Shown here piece by piece: positions 1 to 5,991 of a DNA stretch of 18,600 nt. The stretch is from Bacteroidales bacterium Bact_07 (GTDB lineage Bacteria; Bacteroidota; Bacteroidia; Bacteroidales; Tenuifilaceae). The position numbers and the translations under genes are program-made. Each line of letters begins with the position of its first letter. The first letter of the stretch is position 1. The notes under the pieces are model-generated. The model was given only the letters and a program-made list of their open reading frames with translations. It was not told the DNA's origin and did no database searches. The DNA lies in assembly GCA_001603415.1 (NCBI GenBank), contig LUYY01000035.1, positions 1 through 18,600 of the forward strand. Reading direction: 5' to 3'.

Positions 1-94
1 AAGTAAATGCCAATTAAGTGATAACGCAATGGCCATTTTTTTATTATAACTTATTCACAGCTACCCACAAGGAAAGGCAAGCATAGTTGTGATT

Positions 95-127
95 AAAACC
101 AAAACCCGCCTGGAATGGCGGGCTTTT
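95..127 (-). terminator. Rho-independent terminator downstream of glnN
   Basis: An inverted repeat CCCGCC (105-110) / GGCGGG (117-122) with a 6-base loop is flanked by A-rich and T-rich runs. Read on the minus strand, the hairpin is followed by TTTTGGTTTT, and it lies about 58 bases beyond the glnN stop codon, which fits a terminator for that gene. The flanking TTTT on the plus side means it could work in both directions. The remaining bases 1-94 are AT-rich and show no gene. Confidence 0.75.
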
Positions 128-184
128 GGGGATTGCTTCTGTTTGTAAATTTTACCTTTTTGTATATGTTAACTCCGATAAATA

Positions 185-2380
185 TTACCTGATGAAAAGC
201 ATCTCCCTGTACTTGGGTAAGGGCCACATCTCATCATCTACAATCATCTCCAGCTTATCGATATGTGTGCGAATGCTTTCAATAAAGGGCTTAACGTTTT
301 TGTCGTAGAGGTGTGCCTTCTCAACGATGTCTTCAATTTGATTGGCTTCCTTTCGGCGTTCAATCATCTCGTTAACCTGGTGGCTTATGGCATGTATATG
401 CTCGGATATCTCATGGATTAACGTGTGCTGGTGATCGGCTAATTTCTCCCACTCTTTCGGGAATAGTTCTTTTAATCCCTTAACGTTGCTTATTAAGGTG
501 TTTTGGTAAGCAATGGCAGTGGGAATAATATGGTTGATAGCTAAATCGCCTAAAACGCGGGCTTCAATTTGCACCTTTTTTACATAGATCTCGTTACGGA
601 TTTCGTAGCGTGCCTCAAGTTCGCGTTTGGTTAAGATGCCATTTCCAGTAAGCAGTTTTACCGACGAATCGTATAGGAAGGTTTTGAAAGCTTCCAGCGG
701 ATTGCTGATATTTGGAAGCCCGCGGCGTGCTGCTTCCTCAACCCACTCCTGACTATAGCCGTTTCCTTCAAAGCGAATCTTTTTCGACTCAATAATAACC
801 TTGCGAAGGCATTGGATAATAGCCTCGTCCTTTTTAATCCCCTTAGCAATTACCTTATCAACCTCTTCCTTGAACTTCATGAGTTGGTTTGCTACAGCGG
901 TGTTTAGCACAATCATAGGCGATGCACAGCTACCCGATGAACCTACTGCTCTGAACTCAAATCGGTTTCCGGTAAACGCAAACGGCGATGTGCGGTTGCG
1001 GTCGGTATTGTCTAATAGAATCTCAGGAATCTTTCCAATAATTTCAAGTTTAAGTTCGGTTTTTTCGTCGGGGGTCATTTTTTGGTCGGTTACCTTCTGC
1101 TCCAGCTCATCGAGCACAGCGCTCAGGGTTTTACCAATGAACACCGACATGATGGCCGGTGGTGCCTCGTGGGCGCCAAGGCGGTGGGAGTTCGGCTCCG
1201 ATGCAACGCTACCCAGCAGTAGGGCTGAATGATCGTGAACGGCCTTGATGGTATTGATTAGAAAGGTTAGGAATTGAAGGTTGTTTTTTGGTGTTTTGCC
1301 GGGCGAGAGTAGGTTAACTCCAGTGTCGGTCATCATTGACCAGTTATTGTGCTTACCGGAACCGTTAATGCCCTTGAAGGGTTTTTCGTGGAATAGAACA
1401 CGGAATCCATGCTGACGCGCAATGCGATCCATCAGCGACATGATAAGCTGGTTGTGATCAACAGCCAGGTTGGCCTCCTCAAATATGGGAGCACACTCAA
1501 ACTGGTTGGGGGCAACCTCGTTGTGACGGGTTTTTATGGGAATGCCAAGTTTTAGGGCTTCAAGTTCAAAGTGGCGCATAAAGGCCGATACCCTTGCAGG
1601 AATTGATCCAAAGTAATGGTCTTCGAGTTGCTGATCCTTGGCTGCCGCATGCCCCATAAGGGTTCTGCCGCACAATGCCAAGTCGGGGCGGGCGTTATAC
1701 AGCGACTCGTCGATCAGAAAATATTCCTGTTCCCAACCCAGGGTGGCATATACTTTACGGGCATCCTTATCAAAATACTCCAGCACCGAAAGGGCTGCCT
1801 TATCGAGTAGCGCAAGCGATTTGAGCAAGGGTGTTTTAAAGTCGAGTGCCTCGCCGGTGTATGAGACAAAGACGGTGGGAATACATAAAGTGTTCTCAAG
1901 GATAAAGGCTGGCGATGTGGGATCCCACGCGGTGTATCCGCGGGCTTCAAAGGTGTTGCGAATCCCTCCGCTTGGGAAACTCGAGGCATCGGGCTCTTGC
2001 TGTACCAGCATATCGCCCTTGAAAACCTCAATGGGCTGGCCCTTAATATCGATTGATAAAAATGCATCGTGTTTTTCGGCTGTCGAGCCGTTTAGGGGAT
2101 GGAACCAGTGTGTGTAGTGGGTTGCCCCGCGTTCTATGGCCCAAGCCTTCATGGCCGATGCCACCTGACCGGCAATCTTTCGATCAATCTTTTTGCCCTC
2201 ATCAATGGAGGTTATTATACTTTCGTACGCCTCTTCCGATAGGTACTTCTTCATTTTAGGCCTATCGAAGACGTTGATGGCAAATATATCGACAAGCGAT
2301 TCTACTTTGCCTTCGCTGTTCATGTCAACCGGGAGCCGATTAGTTGCTTCGCCGAATGCTCTAAATCGTAATTTTGGCAT
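185..2380 (-). CDS. glnN: Glutamine synthetase type III
   Basis: Cytoplasmic enzyme making glutamine from glutamate, ammonia and ATP; it is the main ammonium-assimilating form in many Bacteroidota. The 731 residues match the long GSIII class (about 700-730) rather than the ~450-residue GSI. Recognisable segments are the GSIII N-terminus MPKLRFRAF, the metal-binding stretch WEQEYFLIDE (about 216-225), NEVAPNQFECAPIFEEANLA (about 287-306), the glutamate-binding loop NGSGKHNNWS (about 339-348) and the arginine-rich RNRTSPFAFTGNRFEFRAVG segment. The start is chosen because the conserved N-terminus begins there. The gene stands alone, with a terminator behind it and a possible -7 box in front. No glutamate synthase large subunit is nearby. 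The call is secure. Confidence 0.97.
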   Translation of the reverse strand: MPKLRFRAFGEATNRLPVDMNSEGKVESLVDIFAINVFDRPKMKKYLSEEAYESIITSIDEGKKIDRKIAGQVASAMKAWAIERGATHYTHWFHPLNGSTAEKHDAFLSIDIKGQPIEVFKGDMLVQQEPDASSFPSGGIRNTFEARGYTAWDPTSPAFILENTLCIPTVFVSYTGEALDFKTPLLKSLALLDKAALSVLEYFDKDARKVYATLGWEQEYFLIDESLYNARPDLALCGRTLMGHAAAKDQQLEDHYFGSIPARVSAFMRHFELEALKLGIPIKTRHNEVAPNQFECAPIFEEANLAVDHNQLIMSLMDRIARQHGFRVLFHEKPFKGINGSGKHNNWSMMTDTGVNLLSPGKTPKNNLQFLTFLINTIKAVHDHSALLLGSVASEPNSHRLGAHEAPPAIMSVFIGKTLSAVLDELEQKVTDQKMTPDEKTELKLEIIGKIPEILLDNTDRNRTSPFAFTGNRFEFRAVGSSGSCASPMIVLNTAVANQLMKFKEEVDKVIAKGIKKDEAIIQCLRKVIIESKKIRFEGNGYSQEWVEEAARRGLPNISNPLEAFKTFLYDSSVKLLTGNGILTKRELEARYEIRNEIYVKKVQIEARVLGDLAINHIIPTAIAYQNTLISNVKGLKELFPKEWEKLADHQHTLIHEISEHIHAISHQVNEMIERRKEANQIEDIVEKAHLYDKNVKPFIESIRTHIDKLEMIVDDEMWPLPKYREMLFIR

Positions 2381-2402
2381 AGTGTGGTATATTTTTCAAG
2401 GG

Positions 2403-2410
2403 CAAATGTA
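2403..2410 (-). promoter_or_regulatory. Putative -7 box of glnN
   Basis: Minus-strand TACATTTG matches the Bacteroidota -7 consensus TAnnTTTG exactly and would place the transcript start about 18 bases before the glnN ATG. No convincing -33 TTG is seen at the usual distance; the upstream DNA is an A/T run. Confidence 0.45.
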
Positions 2411-2661
2411 ATAAAAATATTAAAAATAAAAAACTATACCTATAAAAAACAAGGGGTATAAAATATAAAAATACAATTTTATAGAATTGGAATATATAAT
2501 TATATGGGGGGATTTTGAATTTGAAATTTTGAATCAATTACTAAACCCAAAATCTTAACTGAACGCTGATTATTAAATGCTAACTTTCCCTGTTTCAATT
2601 TGGCGCGACTTTTTTTGAACAAAGTATTGTTGTTATGCGTTGATTTTAGTAAATTGCAAGC
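2411..2661. other. AT-rich intergenic region between divergent genes
   Basis: Very AT-rich spacer between glnN and the divergent iron-sulfur gene pair. It holds a 9-base direct repeat ATTTTGAAT at 2512-2520 and 2526-2534 (14-base period), which might be a regulator site or chance in AT-rich DNA. Just before the next gene, TTG (2630-2632), a 17-base spacer and TAAATTGC (2650-2657) form a weak promoter-like pair. No ORF or RNA gene is evident. Confidence 0.4.
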
Positions 2662-3144
2662 ATGGAAAGCGATAACAGGAAATATTCAAACGACGAGATC
2701 ACGGTGTTTTGGCGACCGGGTGAGTGCGTTCATGCATCGATATGCTATACCAAGTTGCTATCGGTGTTTAACCCCCGTAAGCGACCATGGGTTAACATGA
2801 ATGGAGCCAGTACTGAGCGGATAATTGAGATAGTGAACGAGTGCCCTACTAACGCACTAACCTTTATGTGGAACGATCCTGAAAAGAACAAACAGGAGAA
2901 GTCGCACAAGTGCGTGCGTGAATTTAAGCCCGAGGAGATAGAGGCCTTTGAGGTTACCCCTGCAAAAATTCAGGTTATGCCCAATGGCCCGTTGCTGGTC
3001 TCGGGCGATTTTCAGATTTTGGATGCCGATGGCAACGAGGTGAAAGCCATGAAAATGGTTTCCATATGCCGTTGTGGGCATTCGCACAGCCAACCATTCT
3101 GCGATGGTACACATTTTAAACGAGGTTTTCGTGATAGCGAATAG
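2662..3144 (+). CDS. Mono-cluster ferredoxin (Fer4_19-type) plus CDGSH iron-sulfur domain protein
   Basis: A 160-residue soluble protein with two iron-sulfur modules. Residues about 10-75 resemble the divergent Fer4_19 (DUF1271) domain, with C22, C28 and the C61-P62 pair in ECVHASICYT and NECPTNAL. Residues about 100-157 form a CDGSH domain with ligands C136-x-C138, C147 and H151 (CRCGHSHSQPFCDGTH), the 3Cys-1His set that holds a [2Fe-2S] cluster in MitoNEET-type proteins. A role in electron transfer or redox/iron sensing is inferred; no substrate can be assigned. The next gene begins 4 bases after its stop, so the two are probably co-transcribed and translationally coupled. Confidence 0.85.
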   Translation: MESDNRKYSNDEITVFWRPGECVHASICYTKLLSVFNPRKRPWVNMNGASTERIIEIVNECPTNALTFMWNDPEKNKQEKSHKCVREFKPEEIEAFEVTPAKIQVMPNGPLLVSGDFQILDADGNEVKAMKMVSICRCGHSHSQPFCDGTHFKRGFRDSE

Positions 3145-3148
3145 AGCC

Positions 3149-3355
3149 ATGGAACAACCAAAGAAAATAGTAGCAAAGCTCCATTTGAGCAAGGGTGGCC
3201 CTATTAGGGTTGAGGGCCGATTCTTTTTAGTAAATCTTGAAGGCGAAAGCCTTATCCCCGATAATACCAAGGAGGTTTACCTATGCACCTGTGGCGCATC
3301 GCGCAATAAACCCTTTTGCGATGGTAGCCACAAGGGAGGAAAATCCAATGGGTAG
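3149..3355 (+). CDS. Small CDGSH iron-sulfur domain protein
   Basis: A 68-residue protein consisting essentially of one CDGSH domain: C46-x-C48, C57 and H61 in CTCGASRNKPFCDGSH, the full 3Cys-1His [2Fe-2S] ligand set. The start at 3149 (MEQPKK) is preferred over an in-frame ATG at 3074, because the longer form would overlap the coding end of the upstream CDGSH gene by 71 bases and adds no recognisable sequence. Separated by only 4 bases from the upstream gene, it probably forms a pair of cluster-carrying proteins with it. Function beyond electron or cluster carriage is unknown. Confidence 0.85.
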   Translation: MEQPKKIVAKLHLSKGGPIRVEGRFFLVNLEGESLIPDNTKEVYLCTCGASRNKPFCDGSHKGGKSNG

Positions 3356-3438
3356 GTTTTTTTTGCGCCCAGGGTATTTACCCATATGGCAATAAGTTAG
3401 AATAATCAAAATAATTATCATTATACATAATTAACCAA

Positions 3439-3466
3439 TTGCACCGGAACACAATTGCTATCTTTG
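3439..3466 (+). promoter_or_regulatory. Putative promoter of the DUF454 gene
   Basis: TTG at 3439-3441, a 17-base spacer and TATCTTTG at 3459-3466 match the Bacteroidota -33 / -7 (TAnnTTTG) pattern; the -7 box is exact. Transcription would begin near 3471, giving a leader of about 25 bases before the proposed TTG start at 3496. Confidence 0.6.
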
Positions 3467-3495
3467 CATGGCAATAGTTTTAATCGGGCACTTAC

Positions 3496-3891
3496 TTGGA
3501 ATTAAATAAAACAAGAAAAGCTAAAAGCCCTGTGTTAAGGGCTTTGTTTGTGATATTTGGCATAGTATCGTTTGGGTTGGGAGTGTTGGGCATTTTTTTG
3601 CCATTACTACCCACAACACCCTTTATGCTGCTTAGCGCATTTCTGTTCATTCGGAGCTCGGATAGGCTTTACCGGTGGTTAATAAACCATCGGCTCTTTG
3701 GAACGTACATTCACGATTACATTGAACGACGGTCAATTCCCCGGCGTGTGAAATGGTATACTTTAGGATTGCTATGGGCATCAATACTTACAAGTGTTGC
3801 AACACTTGATGTTGGCAACGTTATCAGGGTGATGCTACTGTTAATTGCGGTTGGTGTTACCCTTCATGTTGTTAAGTTGCGCAATAGCTAA
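3496..3891 (+). CDS. YbaN/DUF454 family inner-membrane protein
   Basis: A 131-residue membrane protein of the DUF454 (YbaN) family, whose biochemical role is unknown. The family signature is clear: GLGVLGIFLPLLPTTPFMLL in the first membrane segment, then a region with SSDRLYRWLINHRLFGTYI, then two hydrophobic helices near the C-terminus. An in-frame stop at 3481-3483 and the lack of any in-frame ATG before the signature leave TTG at 3496 as the most reasonable start; it gives a 16-residue basic N-terminus before the first helix. Its stop codon overlaps the stop of the convergent ddl gene (bases 3889-3890), so there is no room for a separate terminator between them. Confidence 0.85.
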   Translation: MELNKTRKAKSPVLRALFVIFGIVSFGLGVLGIFLPLLPTTPFMLLSAFLFIRSSDRLYRWLINHRLFGTYIHDYIERRSIPRRVKWYTLGLLWASILTSVATLDVGNVIRVMLLLIAVGVTLHVVKLRNS

Positions 3892-4880
3892 AGGGTACTC
3901 CGTTGCATTGCGTCGTCGATTATCAGTGTAAAAAATTCTCGCATGTTGCCACCCATTGCCCTAACCTGCTGAGGGATAATACTGGCCTCGCTCATGCCGG
4001 GTACGGTATTTATTTCAAGGAAGTAGATTTTATCGTTATTTACAATATAATCAACGCGAACTACTCCGTGGCATTGCAAACGGTCATATATTTTTGATGT
4101 AAATTCCTGTATGGCCTTAGTTAGTGATTCAGAAATTGGGGCAGGAGTAACTTCCTTGGATTTGCTAAGGTACTTTGCTTCGTAGTCGAAGAATTCGGTT
4201 TCGGGAACTATTTCGGTAACAGGCAAAATCATTTGGTTATGGCTGTACTTGAAAACCCCGCAGGTGAACTCCCTACCGGGAATAAACTCTTCCAGAATAA
4301 TGGTTTTGTCCTCAGCAAAAGCCTTTTCAATAGCCGGCAATAATTCGGCAACCTGTTTTACCTTGCTAACGCCATAGCTACTGCCGCTCTCGTTGGGTTT
4401 CGCAAATATAGGCAAACCTAAAGTACTTAATATTTCTTGTTGATTTATGGTTTGGCCGCGCCTGAGCAGGAGTCCCTTGGCAAGATGAACGCCCGTGTCG
4501 CGAACCAGTTCCTTACAGTAATACTTGTTAAAGGTTACTGCAGCGTTCATTACTCCTCCGGTGGTGTAGGGTATTTGAAGCATTTCAAAGTAAGCCTGAA
4601 GCAGGCCATTCTCGCCGGGTGTGCCATGAATGGCAATGAGGGCGCAGTGAAAAGTTAATTTTTGGCCGTCAACATTTACGGTGAAATCGTTTTTGTCAAC
4701 TGGGAGTGATCCTTTTTCAGGGTGTTCAAGTGTCCATGTGTTGCCCTTAACAAGTATCTTGTAGGCGTTGAACCTTTGGGGGTCGAGCCAGCCTGCAATT
4801 TGTGTGGCGCTCCGCATGGAGATGTTGGCCTCCGATGAGTTACCTCCGGCCATTATGGCTATGTTAAGTTTTGTGTTCAT
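3888..4880 (-). CDS. ddl: D-alanine--D-alanine ligase
   Basis: ATP-grasp ligase joining two D-alanines for peptidoglycan in the cytoplasm. At 330 residues it has the usual length. Visible features are the N-terminal IAIMAGGNSSEANISMRSA, the HGTPGENGLLQ loop (about 85-95), the ATP-grasp core FAKPNESGSSYGVSK (about 159-173), FDYEAKY (231-237) with the omega-loop tyrosine that favours D-Ala over D-lactate, and the metal-binding FLEINTVPGMSEAS (about 287-300). The start at 4880 is chosen because an upstream in-frame extension reaches back through the terminator into the preceding gene and adds 61 unrelated residues. It lies downstream of the big operon but behind a terminator, so it is probably transcribed on its own. 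Confidence 0.95.
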   Translation of the reverse strand: MNTKLNIAIMAGGNSSEANISMRSATQIAGWLDPQRFNAYKILVKGNTWTLEHPEKGSLPVDKNDFTVNVDGQKLTFHCALIAIHGTPGENGLLQAYFEMLQIPYTTGGVMNAAVTFNKYYCKELVRDTGVHLAKGLLLRRGQTINQQEILSTLGLPIFAKPNESGSSYGVSKVKQVAELLPAIEKAFAEDKTIILEEFIPGREFTCGVFKYSHNQMILPVTEIVPETEFFDYEAKYLSKSKEVTPAPISESLTKAIQEFTSKIYDRLQCHGVVRVDYIVNNDKIYFLEINTVPGMSEASIIPQQVRAMGGNMREFFTLIIDDAMQRSTL

Positions 4881-4921
4881 AGGGAAAGTTATATGCGATG
4901 CAAAACTGCAAGAATTTTGGG

Positions 4922-4962
4922 AAAAATAAAAGAGCCGCAGGCATAATCTGCGACTCTTTTTT
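4922..4962 (-). terminator. Terminator of the Mbx-like operon
   Basis: GAGCCGCAG (4932-4940) and CTGCGACTC (4948-4956) form a 9-pair stem with one G-U pair and a 7-base loop. On the minus strand it is followed by TTTTATTTTT. It begins about 15 bases past the stop of the last operon gene and separates that operon from ddl. Confidence 0.85.
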
Positions 4963-4977
4963 GTGACACAAATCTTT

Positions 4978-5961
4978 TTATCGGGCATCGGAAAAGTAGC
5001 GCATAAACTGGGCTCGTTCATAGGCAAGTGGTTTAATGCTATCGGCTTGGCGCAGCTTTCCAATGATGGAATTTACTGAATCAAACCCTTTGGCATCAAG
5101 CCATTTGTTGGTTTCCTCAATCCATGGTTTAAGTATTTCGGGGCCAGTTTTATACATTGCCGATGCTACCTGTACGGCGTTGGCTCCCATAAGCATATCC
5201 TTAACGGCCGTTTGCCAATCGTGAATTCCTGTTGATGCAGCCAAATCGCAGGCAACACGGCCTGAGAGTATGGCAAGCCAACGGCGAACCTCCGCGTTTT
5301 CGTCGGGGTGGCTAAGGATACTGCTGGAAACTACTTTTAGGGTATTGATGTCCACATCGGGTTGGTAAAAGCGATTGAAAAGCACCAATGCTTTTATACC
5401 GGTTTGCGATAGTTCAACCGCAAAGTTTGCCATGCCCGAGAAGTAATGATGTATTTTCATGGCCACTGGCACCGATAGCGATTGCGAAACTTTGCGTGCA
5501 ACATCGATGTAAATTTTTTCAATTTCATCGCCTTTCATCTTAACATCCGATGGCAGAATAAACATATTGAGTTCAATGGCATCGGCCCCAGCGGCTTGTA
5601 TGTCGCCTGCAAAATCAATCCAGCTATCGGCGCTACTGCAATTAATGCTTGCAATTACCGGTATGCTTAGCTTTTGCTTCATGCCATCAATTAGCTCAAC
5701 GTAGCTGCTTAAAGCATGCTTGCGTGTGTAAAAGGCGATATAGTCTTCGGCCTCGCTGTATGAGTTGAACATGTTGTTCATGCGCTGCGAATCAACATCC
5801 ATCATGATTTGCTCTTCAAAGAGCGATTTAACCACAATGGCAGCGGCGCCATGCTGTTCAAGCAGGTGAGCCTTTTCAATGGAGTCGGTAAGTCCCGAAC
5901 TTGATGCTATAAATGGGTTCTTCAGCCTGAAGCCCATGTATGTGGTAGTTAGGTCTGCCAT
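4978..5961 (-). CDS. Dihydroorotate dehydrogenase-like flavoprotein
   Basis: A 327-residue protein with the FMN-binding TIM-barrel fold of class 1 dihydroorotate dehydrogenases and PreA: MGFRLKNPFIASSSGLT at the N-terminus, VVKS (K45), SINCSS (about 106-110), VAMKI (K169) and the C-terminal phosphate-binding region GANAVQVASAMY (about 259-270). The loop that in class 1A/1B enzymes carries the catalytic cysteine or serine (NLSCPN type) reads LNMFILPSD here (131-139), so true dihydroorotate oxidation is doubtful. It is the last gene of the operon, 30 bases behind the GltD-like fusion gene, an arrangement recalling PreT-PreA pairs, though the C-terminal ferredoxin domain of PreA is missing. An accessory flavin oxidoreductase role is inferred. 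It should not be labelled PyrD without testing. Confidence 0.8.
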   Translation of the reverse strand: MADLTTTYMGFRLKNPFIASSSGLTDSIEKAHLLEQHGAAAIVVKSLFEEQIMMDVDSQRMNNMFNSYSEAEDYIAFYTRKHALSSYVELIDGMKQKLSIPVIASINCSSADSWIDFAGDIQAAGADAIELNMFILPSDVKMKGDEIEKIYIDVARKVSQSLSVPVAMKIHHYFSGMANFAVELSQTGIKALVLFNRFYQPDVDINTLKVVSSSILSHPDENAEVRRWLAILSGRVACDLAASTGIHDWQTAVKDMLMGANAVQVASAMYKTGPEILKPWIEETNKWLDAKGFDSVNSIIGKLRQADSIKPLAYERAQFMRYFSDAR

Positions 5962-5991
5962 ATTTTTGTTTTTTAAGTTGATTGACCTTTT

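Noticed and set aside
1638..2117. Plus-strand reading frame of 159 codons inside glnN
   Set aside because: It is a shadow frame antisense to a strongly conserved gene, with no recognisable protein features.
3074..3148. Longer start of the small CDGSH gene
   Set aside because: It would overlap the coding part of the upstream CDGSH gene by 71 bases and adds sequence unlike the family.
3372..3383. Hairpin GGGTATTTACCC after the CDGSH pair as a terminator
   Set aside because: The stem is very short and no T-run follows it; the T-run lies before it instead.
4881..5063. N-terminal extension of ddl
   Set aside because: The 61 extra residues run through a terminator and the end of another gene and do not resemble any Ddl N-terminus; ATG at 4880 begins the conserved sequence.
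4978..5961. Classical pyrD dihydroorotate dehydrogenase
   Set aside because: The catalytic-loop Cys/Ser is not present and the gene sits in a respiratory operon; kept only as DHOD-like.
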